From contig CAVPXC010000008.1 of NCBI GenBank assembly GCA_963709505.1, forward strand, positions 1 to 64,000: a stretch of 64,000 bases of DNA, in the 5' to 3' direction. The stretch comes from CAVPXC01 sp963709505. Lineage in GTDB: Bacteria > Chloroflexota > Anaerolineae > JAAEKA01. The notes under the pieces are model-generated. The model saw nothing but the letters and a program-made list of their open reading frames with translations. It was not told the origin of the DNA and did not search any database. This document shows, in pieces, positions 17,928 through 26,882 of the stretch; position 1 is the stretch's first letter; each line of letters opens with the position of its first letter. The position numbers were made by a program, and so were the translations under genes.

Positions 17928-18179
17928 ATGGAACTCTATAGTTTGAGAATAGTAGTGGAAGAACTGATGGATAGTGGCGACTATCGCTACATGGCAACCA
18001 GCCCCGATCTTCCTAACTTGATTGTTGCCGGAGATACTCCGGACGAAGTCCTGAGTCTCGCACCCCAGGTTGCGTCGGCGTTGATAGCCTCGATGAAGGC
18101 GTCGGGAGATAAGCTACCCAGCACGCTCCAATCCATCTTGTCGCTGCCATTTACCACCCAAGCGGCCGTAGCAGTATGA
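17928..18179 (+). CDS. hicB: HicB-like antitoxin
   Basis: The 83-residue protein has the HicB half-fold (YRYMATSPDLPNLIVAGDTP, DEVLSLAPQVASALIASMKA) that neutralises HicA and often represses its own promoter. No separate DNA-binding domain is visible. It precedes the HicA gene with an ATGA overlap, which is the reverse of the classical hicAB order but common in this group. Confidence 0.75.
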   Translation: MELYSLRIVVEELMDSGDYRYMATSPDLPNLIVAGDTPDEVLSLAPQVASALIASMKASGDKLPSTLQSILSLPFTTQAAVAV

Positions 18180-18385
18180 AGTACGCTGAACTCACGAGGA
18201 AGCTAAGGCGAGTGGGCTGCGAATTCACGCGATATGGGGCAGGTAGCCATGAGATCTGGCGCAATCCGACAAAAGGCACGCAAGCGCCAATCCCATACCA
18301 TCGGACAAAGGACATTGGCCCGCAGCTTCTGACGCGGATCCTTCGCCAACTGGAGATTGACCGAGATGAGTTTGACCAAGCCTGA
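18176..18385 (+). CDS. hicA: HicA-like toxin (mRNA interferase)
   Basis: The 69-residue protein has the double-stranded-RNA-binding-like HicA fold with the catalytic histidine in GSHEIW (His25), then IPYHRTKDIGPQLLTRILRQ. HicA toxins cut mRNAs on or near ribosomes. The gene starts inside the stop codon of hicB, so translation is coupled. Confidence 0.82.
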   Translation: MKYAELTRKLRRVGCEFTRYGAGSHEIWRNPTKGTQAPIPYHRTKDIGPQLLTRILRQLEIDRDEFDQA

Positions 18386-18752
18386 AATCCGGTTTTCGAG
18401 GTACCTGTCGGATCCCGGTAAAGCTCTGGTGGCGATGATTTGTTCGAGAAACACGACATACGTAGAATACAGTGACTCTTGACGAAGAGTGTATCTTATG
18501 GTTGCCATGTACAGTGCCTAACATAGACCATCCCCTTGCCCATCCCCTTCCGGCCCCCCGGCAGGGTCGTGGGTGTAAGGCGTTGGTCACAGGCCGTCAG
18601 GCTTCTTCTCCCTTCCCCACATCCGACCCAGCCAGGGGGGCGTCTCACGCTCGTAAGGGTACCCGGTTGCGGATCTCAACCGCGTTCCGCCATTCATCAT
18701 TCATCACATCGTTCATCGTTCATCATTCATAATTTCATAAGGAGTCCGTCTC
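18386..18752. other. Intergenic region before the first proS, with a cattcatc array
   Basis: No gene was seen. The last part (18690-18730) is a cattcatc/gttcatc array of the same words as at 16050-16099. It ends 10 bases before TAAGGAGT, the ribosome site of proS. T-box signatures (GGTGG-ACCGCG) were looked for and are absent. Confidence 0.7.
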
Positions 18753-20220
18753 ATGGCATCCAAAATCACCCCTCGCAACGAGGATTATTCGCGCTGGTAC
18801 CTTGACGTCATCCGCGAGGCCGCGCTGGCTGAGAACTCGCCCGTGCGCGGCTGTATGGTGATCAAGCCGTATGGCTACGCGCTTTGGGAGGCGCTGCGCG
18901 ACGGCCTGGACCGCCGCTTCAAGGCGACCGGCCACGTCAATGCCTATTTTCCGCTCTTTATCCCCAAGAGCTTTCTCGAAAAGGAAAAGGAGCACGTCGA
19001 GGGATTCTCGCCCGAACTGGCCGTGGTCACCATCGGCGGCGGCGAGGTGCTGACCGAGCCGCTGGTCGTTCGCCCCACCTCGGAGACGATCATCGGCTAC
19101 ATGTACTCGCAGTGGGTGCAAAGCTACCGCGACCTGCCGATCCTCATCAACCAATGGGCCAACGTCGTACGCTGGGAGCTGCGCACGCGTCCCTTCCTGC
19201 GCACCCTCGAGTTCCTCTGGCAGGAGGGCCACACCGCCCATGCTACCGCTGACGAAGCCTTGGCCGAGACCCGCCAGATGTTGGACGTCTACGCCGACTT
19301 CGCGATCAACGACGCGGCCGTCCCGGTCATCAAGGGTAAGAAGAGCGAGCGCGAGAAGTTCGCCGGCGCGGTGGACAGCTACACCATCGAGGCGATGATG
19401 GGCAACGGCTGGGCCTTGCAGAGCGGCACCAGCCACTTCCTGGGCCAGAACTTCGCCAAGGCCTTCGATATCAAGTTCCTGGACCAAAACAACGAAATGC
19501 AGCACGCCTGGACCACCAGCTGGGGCCTGAGCGCGCGCATGATCGGCGCGATCATCATGGTGCACGGCGACGACCAGGGCCTGCGCCTGCCGCCGGTCAT
19601 GGCGCCGACCCAGGCGGTGATCGTGCCGATCTATAAAAAGGAAGAGGAGCGGGTCGAGGTGCTGGCCTTCGCACGCACGGTCGAGGCGCAGCTCAAGCAG
19701 GCCGGCGTACGGGTCCACTTCGACGGCCGCGAGGAGCTGACCCCCGGCTTTAAGTTCAACGACTGGGAGATGCGCGGCGTGCCGCTGCGGATCGAGATTG
19801 GCCCAAAGGACGTCAAGCAGAATGCTGTGGTGCTGGCCCGCCGCGACAGCTCGCGCGAGATCGAGGCCGCCGGCGGCCCGAAAGCTAAGCTCTTTGGCGT
19901 GCCGGCCGACGGCGTCGCGGCAGCCGTCCAGTCCCTGCTGGTTGAGATCCAGGCCAGCCTGCTGGCTCAGGCCACGACCTTCCGCGAGGCCAACACTCGC
20001 GCCGGCATCCGATCGTACGACGAGTTCAAGGAGGTGCTGGAAGGCCAGGGCGGTTTCATCCGTGTCCACTGGGCCGGCAGCGGCGAGGACGAGGATACGA
20101 TCAAAACCGAGACCAAGGCCACGATTCGCTGCTTCCCGTTCGAGGCGCCGGAGGGCGAAGGCGTGTGTTTTTACACCGGAAAGCGTACCGATCGGATCGC
20201 GATCTTCGCGGGCATACTAA
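18753..20220 (+). CDS. proS: Prolyl-tRNA synthetase, archaeal/eukaryotic type
   Basis: This class II synthetase lacks the bacterial editing insertion and has the eukaryote/archaeon-type layout: NEDYSRWYLDVIREAALAEN at the start, TEPLVVRPTSETIIGYMYSQ (motif 2 region), RTRPFLRTLEFLWQEGHTAH, HGDDQGLRLPPVMAP (motif 3), and a C-terminal zinc-binding-like domain (KATIRCFPFEAPEGEGVCFY). The open frame runs on to 20285, but the last codons of the family (FARAY-stop) are found in another frame ending at 20220. A small indel near 20208 is therefore likely; the restored length is about 489 residues. A bacterial-type proS lies 1 kb downstream. Confidence 0.92.
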
Positions 20221-20223
20221 GGC

Positions 20224-20302
20224 GAAGGGGAAGAGCAGGATTCACAGAAAGAAAGGATCGGAATTCCGATCCTTTCTTTCTGTGAATCTGCTCTTCCCCT
20301 TC
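20224..20302 (+). terminator. 39-bp palindromic hairpin after proS
   Basis: Positions 20224-20263 and 20264-20302 are reverse complements with a single bulged base, meeting at GGAATTCC with no loop. It directly follows the proS stop and should end transcription, although it lacks a clear T tract. Confidence 0.75.
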
Positions 20303-20334
20303 TGGAGCCGCCGACAGTATGAAAAACCTAAGGG

Positions 20335-20383
20335 TTGACACAAAATCATCTGAATGTTATACTTCTTTTGAGTGATGTATAAC
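20335..20383 (+). promoter_or_regulatory. vapBC promoter with overlapping operator
   Basis: TTGACA (20335-20340), a 17-base spacer and TATACT (20358-20363) form a strong promoter. GTTATAC (20356-20362), which overlaps the -10 box, is repeated as GTATAAC at 20377-20383. This is a 7-bp perfect inverted repeat where an autoregulating AbrB-type antitoxin would bind. Confidence 0.8.
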
Positions 20384-20399
20384 GTTTAGGAGGTTCCGT

Positions 20400-20636
20400 A
20401 TGACAGTAGCAACCGTCTCGTCAAAGGGCTGGATTGTGATCCCAGCCGATCTTCGCAAGAAGTACGGCCTGGACGCCGGGTCTCGAGTCATGGTCGTCGA
20501 CTACGGGGGTGTTTTGGCGCTCATCCCGTCGATGTCCAATCCTGTGGCCGAGTCGGCGGGCATGCTCAAGGGAGGGCCCTCGCTCGTGGGCGCGCTTCTG
20601 AGAGAGCGCGCCGAGGAGATGGCGCGTGAAGGCTAG
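20400..20636 (+). CDS. vapB: AbrB/MazE-type antitoxin (VapB-like)
   Basis: The 78-residue protein starts with the swapped-hairpin AbrB fold (VATVSSKGWIVIPADLRKKY, DAGSRVMVVDYGGVLALIPS) that binds operator DNA. A C-terminal helix (SLVGALLRERAEEMAREG) should wrap the toxin. It is preceded by AGGAGG and an operator-like repeat, and it overlaps the PIN gene by 11 bases. Confidence 0.85.
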   Translation: MTVATVSSKGWIVIPADLRKKYGLDAGSRVMVVDYGGVLALIPSMSNPVAESAGMLKGGPSLVGALLRERAEEMAREG

Positions 20637-21060
20637 GCCTGGACACTTTGTGCTGGACAGTTACGCCATCCTGGCACATCTCGAGGATGAGGCAGGCGCG
20701 GCCAGGGTCGAGGAAATCCTGGAACAGGGGCGTCAAAGCCGGGCGACGATCTATCTGTCGATTGTCAGTTTCGGCGAGGTGGTCTATATCAGCGAACGTG
20801 GGCAAGGGCTACCAGCGGCCCAGCAGGTCATCGCGACGATCGTTCAGTGGCCTGTATCGATCATCGAGGCCGATCGCCGGCTTACTCTGGCGGCTGCTCA
20901 TGTCAAAGCTCATCATGCCATCTCCTATGCTGATGCGTTTGCCGTGGCTTTGGCCCAATCCAGACAGGCAACGCTGCTGACGGGAGATCCGGAGTTTCGC
21001 AAGGTCGAGAACCTGGTGGCCATCGATTGGCTGCCGCCGCATAGGCCGGAGCCGTCGTAA
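20626..21060 (+). CDS. vapC: PIN-domain toxin (VapC-like ribonuclease)
   Basis: The 144-residue protein carries the four acidic PIN positions: Asp11 in VLDSYAIL, the glutamate of FGEV, the aspartate of SYADAFAVALA and that of LTGDPEF. VapC toxins cut tRNAs or rRNA in a Mg-dependent way. The GTG start (20626) lies inside the antitoxin gene behind GAGGAG. The frame is intact. Confidence 0.88.
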   Translation: MKARPGHFVLDSYAILAHLEDEAGAARVEEILEQGRQSRATIYLSIVSFGEVVYISERGQGLPAAQQVIATIVQWPVSIIEADRRLTLAAAHVKAHHAISYADAFAVALAQSRQATLLTGDPEFRKVENLVAIDWLPPHRPEPS

Positions 21061-21069
21061 AATGACTAA

Positions 21070-21180
21070 GTGACTGCTCACCCGTCATTCCTGCGAAAGC
21101 AGGAATCCATCCGGATTGCGGTAAATGCAAGCTCACCCGATGGATTCCTGCTTTCGCAGGAATGACGGGTGAGCAGTTAC
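21070..21180. repeat. 42-bp inverted repeat with the cgtcattcctgcgaaagcag motif
   Basis: Arms 21070-21111 and 21139-21180 match at 41 of 42 positions. The core resembles the widespread CGTCATTCC-CGCGAAAGCGG-type dispersed repeat seen in many bacterial genomes. It fills the gap between vapC and the second proS. Confidence 0.85.
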
Positions 21181-21253
21181 ACTAACAGAAAGCATCGGCC
21201 CCTCCGGAAATCCAACCCCCCGAACTACGCTAACTGACAGAGGAGAATGTTTT

Positions 21254-23009
21254 ATGCGAATGTCCCGCGCTTTTTTCCAAACGCTTCGAGACGCCCCGGG
21301 CGATGCCGAGTTGATCAGCCATCAATTACTGCTGCGCGCCGGCTTTATCCAACCACTGGGCGCCGGCATCTACTCGTACCTGCCGCTGGCGCGGCGGAGC
21401 ATGGACAAGATCGAGGCCATCATCCGTGAAGAGATGAACGCCATCGGCGGGCAGGAGATCACTATGCCTGTAGTTCACCCCGCCGACCTGTGGCAGCAGA
21501 CCGGGCGCTGGGACCAGGCCTACCCCGAGCTGGTGCATTGGCAGGACCGCGCCAGCCGTGACATGACCCTTGCCATGACCCACGAGGAGGTCGTGGCCGA
21601 CCTGGCGCGGCGCGAGATCAATTCGTATCGCCAACTGCCGCAACTCGTCTATCACCTCCAGACCAAGTTCCGCGACGAGCCGCGGCCGCGCGGCGGGCTG
21701 ATCCGTGTCCGCGAGTTCACCATGAAGGACTCCTACTCGTTGGACGCCGACGAGGCCGGGCTGGATCGCCAATACGAAGCCCATCGTGTCGCCTATCACA
21801 GGATCTTTCGACGTTGCGGTTTGGACGCCATAACCGTCGGCGCTGACGTGGGAATCATGGGGGGAAGAACTCGGTAGAGTTCATGGTGCTGACGCCAGCT
21901 GGCGAAGATACGCTGTTGCTGTGCGCTTCCTGCGGCTATGCGGCCAACCGTGAAGTGGCCGCCTTTCGCAAGCCCCAGCCGCTTGACGAGTCCCCATTGC
22001 CTACAGAGAAAGTCGCCACACCCGGCTGCAAAACCATCGCCGAGCTAGCCGAGTTCCTGGGTATCCCGCAAAGCCGTACGGCGAAGGCTGTCTTCTATAG
22101 AGCCGAGCCGCTGGTGAAGGGCCTAACGGCCACGGCTGAAGAAGCGGAGTTCTTCGTCTTCGCCGTTATTCGAGGCGACATGGATGTCAACGAGACCAAG
22201 CTGCGGCAGGCGGTGCGAGCCAGGAGTCTGCGGCCGGCCACCGAGGATGAGATTCGGGCCATCGGTGCGGAGCCTGGCTACGGATCACCGGTCGGCGTGC
22301 ACGACTGCCTGATCGTGGCAGACGATCTCGTGGCCGTCTCCCCAAATCTCGTGTCGGGCGCCAATGAGGCCGGCTTCCACCTGCTCAACGTCACCTGCGG
22401 ACGCGACTACCAAGCCGATCTCGTCGCCGATATCACCTCGGCGCGCGAGGACGATCCGTGCGGGCGCTGCGGCCAGCCGCTGCACGCGGCGCGCGGCATC
22501 GAGGTGGGGAACATCTTCAAGCTGGGCACCCGTTACTCAGAAGTGCTGGGTGCATTGTACGACGATCCCGCCGGCCAGCGCCGGCCCATCGTCATGGGTT
22601 CCTATGGCATCGGGGTTGGCCGCCTGCTGGCCACCGTGGCTGAGACCCGCAACGACGCCTACGGCCTGGTTTGGCCGGTCAGCATCGCGCCGTTTCACGT
22701 CCATTTGGTCGTGCTGTCGCGCAAGGCGCCCGAGGCCGTGGCTGCCGCCGACCGGCTGTACGAGGAACTGTGGGCCGCCGGAATCGAAGTGCTCTACGAT
22801 GACCGGGAGGACCCCAGCCCCGGCGTCAAATTCAACGATGCCGACCTGATCGGCCTGCCGCTGCGTATCACTGTCGGCGCCAGGTCGCTGGAGCAGGGCG
22901 GTGTGGAGTCAAACGCCGAGATCAAGCCGAAAAACGCATCGTCGCGCTGGACTCAGTAGTGGCAGCCGTGCGCGAAGAGATTGCCGCACTGGCCGCAGCG
23001 ATGCTCTAA
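21254..23009 (+). CDS. proS: Prolyl-tRNA synthetase, bacterial type (two frame breaks)
   Basis: This is the long bacterial ProRS: RAGFIQPLGAGIYSYLPLAR at the N-terminus, FRDEPRPRGGLIRVREFTMK (motif 2), an inserted YbaK-like editing domain (TIAELAEFLGIPQSRTAKAV) and MGSYGIGVGRLLATVAE (motif 3). The first break is near 21861, where a run of six G should be seven (GIMGGKNSVEF). The second is near 22908, one missing G (GGVEVKRRDQAEKR). The restored protein is ~585 residues and ends at 23009. The homopolymer context argues for sequencing errors. Two non-orthologous ProRS in one locus is unusual. Confidence 0.9.
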
Positions 23010-23134
23010 ACGTCATGCTTGCGCACGCGCGTTACGTCATGTCCGCGTCCGCGGGCATCCATTTGGGCCTTCGTGCGCAGGCCCAGACTCTGTCTCCGAT
23101 CCGCGCCTCCGCCAATCCGCGGTTCTCCGGGAAC

Positions 23135-23164
23135 ATGACACACCCCCTGGTCGTGATGTATAAT
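23135..23164 (+). promoter_or_regulatory. Extended -10 promoter, probably leaderless
   Basis: TGTATAAT with TATAAT at 23159-23164 and ATGACA 18 bases upstream place the start of transcription near 23171. The first good start codon is ATG 23174, so the glycosyltransferase mRNA may have almost no leader. Confidence 0.5.
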
Positions 23165-23173
23165 CGGACCACC

Positions 23174-25222
23174 ATGCGTGCCTTCCGTCGCCCTGCTGTT
23201 ATCACCCTGGCGCTGATGTTGATTCTCGCAGGCGCCGCGGCGCTGCGGCTGTGGCGAATCGACAGCCTGCCGCCCGGCTTTCACTTCGACGAGTCGTTTG
23301 AAGGCTTGGAAGCCTGGCGCATCCTCACCGATCCAACCTACCGGCCGGTGTTTCTGACCGGCAACTTTGGCGTGCCCCCGCTCAACGCCTACGCCAATGC
23401 GGTCATGTTCGCGTTGTTTCAACTGTTCGGCGGCGAGGCCGGTCCGACTGCGATGCGTGTCACGGCTGCGGTCTTCGGCGTATTGGGGGTGGTAGCGGTT
23501 TTCGCGCTGGGGAATGAGATGCGCCACTATGATCCCCGCCTCTCGCCGGCCTACCCCTTACTGGCAGCGGCTGTGCTGGCGCTGATGCGCTGGCACCTGC
23601 ACTTCAGCCGCATGGGCATCGAGCCGATCCTGTTGCCGTTGGAGTGGACCGCCGCCACTTGGCTGCTGCTGCGCGGCTGGCGCACCGGCAGCTGGCTGAG
23701 CTTCGCCGCCTGTGCCGTTGTCTTGGCGGCCTGCATGTATACCTACCAGGGTGCCTGGGTGATACCGGTTCTTGTCGCATCGACCGCACTGCTGCTGTGG
23801 TTGGCGCGGTCCACGTCTCACCCTCATCACTCATCACTCAGCGTTCGGCACTCCCCCGGCCGTCGTATCCAGGGTTTGCTTCTTGTGGCCCTCGTCGCCG
23901 GCCTCCTCATCGCGCCCCTGGCCTGGTTCTTGCTGCACAACCCCGACCTGTTGTTGTTGCGGCCAAGCCAAATCGCCATCACTGGTATAACTGCGGAGCC
24001 TACCGGATTCTGGCACAACGTTTGGGCCACGTTCAAGATGTTCTTCCCCTTCGGCCAGACGGGCGACCTGGACCCGCGGCGCAACCTGCCGGGCGCGCCG
24101 GCGTTGAGCCTGTGGCTGGCTGTTCCCTTCTGGATCGGCCTGGCCATGGCCACGTGGCGCGTTCGCGGGCCGATCTATGCCGCATTGCTCATTGGGCTGA
24201 TCGGGATGCTGCTGCCCGGCATGATCAGCGACTATGCACCGCATTTCCACCGGGTGCTGGGCGCCGCGGCTCCTGTTGCTCTCCTTGCTGCCTTGCCGTT
24301 GGCGTGGATCTGGACTTACGGGATTGCCGGGTTGCGCAGTGCGGGAATACGAACCGGCCGCGTCCTTGTGCTGGTGCTCTTGGTCTTGGCGGCGGCGACC
24401 ACCATTCGTGACTATTTCGTGCGGTGGGCGGCGCTGCCGGATCTATACTATGCTTTCGACGAAGGGCTGTGGGATGTCGGTCGATGGATCGCACAACAGC
24501 CAGTTGAGACACCGATCTACCTGACCCCGCGCGACGCCGGGCACGCGACCCTGGCCTTCGCCTGGCGACCGGGTACGGGCAGCCATCCCGAGCCGGTCAG
24601 TTTTGACGGGCGCAAGGTCTTCCCGCTGACAGAGGGCGCGGCCGCACAGGCCGAACGATACGTCGTGATCGAGCATGAGGACTTTCGCACCCCATTGCTT
24701 CTGCCGGAGGTTTTTCCGCAGGCCACGGCCAACCAGGAGTTCCGAGACGCCGCTGGGCAGATCTACGCACGCGTTTATTCCCGAGCCGCCGGCAGCGCGC
24801 CGCAGGCGGATCCCCAGTATCTCGTCGATGCACCCTTGGGCGATGGGATACGGTTGCTGGGCTACGACACGATTCCATCCGCTCCCCAACCGGGCGACAT
24901 CCTGGTTGTGCGCCTTCACTGGCAGGTCGACGCGCGCCCCAGTGGCGACTGGACGATTTACAACCATCTTTTGGGCCCACCCAAAGCAGACGGAAGCTTC
25001 TTGTGGGCCGGCTACGACAGCCCGCCGGGCGGCGGCAGTCTACCCACCAGCCGCTGGCAGCCGGGCTGGCGCATCGTAGACGAGGTCCCCATCACCCTAC
25101 CGGCTGACCTGCCACCAGGTCCGTACACATTGGAGGTGGGGCTGTACCAGCCCGCCGGCGTTCGCCTACCTGTCGACAGCTCCGGCATCCCCTTGGGTAC
25201 GGTGGAGGTGCAGGCGCGTTGA
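23174..25222 (+). CDS. Membrane glycosyltransferase (PMT/ArnT-like, GT39/GT83 fold)
   Basis: The protein has about ten membrane helices in the first two thirds. The PMT-type first loop has the signature RLWRIDSLPPGFHFDE, in which the acidic pair after the first helix is the expected catalytic site for transfer from a polyprenyl-phosphate sugar. A soluble C-terminal beta domain follows (residues ~500-683). Start choices are ATG 23174 or ATG 23156. The frame runs open further upstream, but that part overlaps the end of proS. Residues ~212-227, between helices, are encoded by catcactcatcactcagc-type repeat sequence, an apparent in-frame insertion. Confidence 0.8.
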   Translation: MRAFRRPAVITLALMLILAGAAALRLWRIDSLPPGFHFDESFEGLEAWRILTDPTYRPVFLTGNFGVPPLNAYANAVMFALFQLFGGEAGPTAMRVTAAVFGVLGVVAVFALGNEMRHYDPRLSPAYPLLAAAVLALMRWHLHFSRMGIEPILLPLEWTAATWLLLRGWRTGSWLSFAACAVVLAACMYTYQGAWVIPVLVASTALLLWLARSTSHPHHSSLSVRHSPGRRIQGLLLVALVAGLLIAPLAWFLLHNPDLLLLRPSQIAITGITAEPTGFWHNVWATFKMFFPFGQTGDLDPRRNLPGAPALSLWLAVPFWIGLAMATWRVRGPIYAALLIGLIGMLLPGMISDYAPHFHRVLGAAAPVALLAALPLAWIWTYGIAGLRSAGIRTGRVLVLVLLVLAAATTIRDYFVRWAALPDLYYAFDEGLWDVGRWIAQQPVETPIYLTPRDAGHATLAFAWRPGTGSHPEPVSFDGRKVFPLTEGAAAQAERYVVIEHEDFRTPLLLPEVFPQATANQEFRDAAGQIYARVYSRAAGSAPQADPQYLVDAPLGDGIRLLGYDTIPSAPQPGDILVVRLHWQVDARPSGDWTIYNHLLGPPKADGSFLWAGYDSPPGGGSLPTSRWQPGWRIVDEVPITLPADLPPGPYTLEVGLYQPAGVRLPVDSSGIPLGTVEVQAR

Positions 25223-25280
25223 ACCCAGGCGTTGTCGGCCATAGATGACGAAGTCGGCAACAAATAAGCGCCTTCGTGAG

Positions 25281-25337
25281 GGTTGCAGGTCGTAGGTGGC
25301 AAGTCTTCTGCAACCTGCAACCTGCAACCTGCAACCG
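25281..25337 (+). repeat. ggttgcaggt / acctgcaacc inverted array
   Basis: ggttgcaggt at 25281 faces four tandem copies of ctgcaac (25309-25337). This is another small hairpin of short words, here just upstream of the methyltransferase. Confidence 0.65.
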
Positions 25338-25365
25338 ATGCATAGTCGATTGATCGAGCCATCAT

Positions 25366-26106
25366 ATGACCCTCTTACCGGTTTTGTACAGCGTTGAACG
25401 CTCCCATTGGTGGAGCCTGGGCATGCGCGCCGTCAACCACGCCTTCTTGGACGAGCTTGTTCTGCCGCCCGGCAGGATCGTCGAGGTGGGCTGCGGCGCC
25501 GGCGCGTTTGCCTTGGACCTGGCCTGCAGATATCCAGGGCATGGGGTCGTCGGGGTAGAGCTCAATCCACTTGCGCTCGGAATGCTGGTGGCAGAGCCGC
25601 TGGATCATCCCCATCTGGCGTTTCTGCAAGGCGACGGGCACCATCTGCCCATACCGGACGCCGCATGTTGTCTCGTAGTGGCGCTGGATGTGCTCGACCA
25701 GCAGGGTTTGGACCCGGCATATGCGTTGGCCGAGTGGCGGCGCGTATTGGCGCCGGGCGGCTGGTTGCTGCTGCGAGTCAGCGCCTACGCCTGGCTGCAT
25801 AGTCCTCACGACGATGCGTTTGGCACCGCGCGGCGCTATCGTGCCGCGGCCCTGAGGCTCTTTCTGGAAGAGGCCGGGTTGGCCGTCGTACGCCTCAGCC
25901 ACGCCAATGCCTTGCTGCTACCCGAGATCGCCGTGGCAAGGTTCCTGCAACAGCGGGGGTGGCTCTCGGTCCAGGCGGAGCTGCGCACGCCCGAGCGTCT
26001 CAGCCGAGTGTTGGCCGCGTGCCTACGCGGCGAGGCGCGCTGGTTGCGCAGCCACAATCTGGTGATAGGCTCCAGCCTTTACGTCATCGCGCAGAATAGG
26101 GAGTGA
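25366..26106 (+). CDS. SAM-dependent methyltransferase (type 11)
   Basis: The 246-residue protein has a class I methyltransferase core: motif I VEVGCGAGAFALDLACRYPG, acidic motif II GVELNPLALG, then LPIPDAACCLVVALDVLDQ and APGGWLLLRVSAYAWLH. It resembles the C- or O-methyltransferases found beside glycosyltransferases, which fits its position after the PMT-like gene. The substrate is unknown. The start at ATG 25366 has no strong ribosome site. Confidence 0.8.
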   Translation: MTLLPVLYSVERSHWWSLGMRAVNHAFLDELVLPPGRIVEVGCGAGAFALDLACRYPGHGVVGVELNPLALGMLVAEPLDHPHLAFLQGDGHHLPIPDAACCLVVALDVLDQQGLDPAYALAEWRRVLAPGGWLLLRVSAYAWLHSPHDDAFGTARRYRAAALRLFLEEAGLAVVRLSHANALLLPEIAVARFLQQRGWLSVQAELRTPERLSRVLAACLRGEARWLRSHNLVIGSSLYVIAQNRE

Positions 26107-26191
26107 TCAAGTCTTTCCCCTCGTCAAACTTCCGGACTATTCGCCGCCGCACCAGCCTGGGGGACGAGCTGTCCACTTGCGCTACGCTGTA

Positions 26192-26879
26192 CTAGGCATC
26201 TTTGGCGTTGAGCAGACCGAGTTGACTGGCGCGTACGGCTGCCTCCGTGCGATCCGAAACACCAAGCTTGGCGAGGATGTGTTCGACGTGGATCTTAACG
26301 GTACCTCGGCTGATTTGCAGTATCGACGCAATGTCCTGGTTCGTGCGGCCGTCGGCCATGAGTTGCAGCACCTCGATCTCGCGGAAGGTCAGCAGGTCGA
26401 GCTCCGAGGACTGTTCGGAGTCGGGGGCAATCATGCGATGCAGCAAGCGCTTTCGATTCCGCGGCATTCAATGGCACTTCCCCAGCCAGAACTCGCCGCA
26501 CGGCAGTGAGGAGTTCTGCACGACTGGCCTCTTTGAGTACGTAGCCGGAGGCGCCGGCGCGCAACGCTTCCAACAGGTAGTCCGGGTTAAAGTGGATCGT
26601 GATCATGATGACGCGTGTCTTAGGTGCTTCCTTTCTGATGGCACGCGCCGCAGCCAGACCATCCATATCGGGCATGCGGACATCCAGAAGGGCCAAATCG
26701 GGTTGCAGTGTGCGACATAGCTCCACCGCTGCATGTCCATTGGTGGCTTCGCCCACCAGTTCCAGGCCCGGCATGCTGGACAAGATCGCTTGCAGGCCGG
26801 CGCGGGCAAGATCGTTGTCGTCGGCGACGATGACTTTCGCAGAGATGCTTCTATGCTTTTGGGACTGTGCGTGCGCCAT
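26192..26879 (-). CDS. NarL/FixJ-family response regulator (frame break)
   Basis: Residues ~15-130 are a receiver domain with the phospho-acceptor in LALLDVRMPDMDG. The C-terminal LuxR-type helix-turn-helix reads LTFREIEVLQLMADGRTNQD, then ISRGTVKIHVEHILAKLGVS. The two parts are in different frames, meeting near 26465; restoring one base gives a ~228-residue protein. It starts 3 bases after the stop codon of the histidine kinase, so the two form a two-component operon. Confidence 0.88.
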
Positions 26880-26882
26880 TGA

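Noticed and set aside
18386..18752. Proline T-box before the first proS
   Set aside because: No GGTGG-ACCGCG element, Stem I motif or terminator/antiterminator pair was found.
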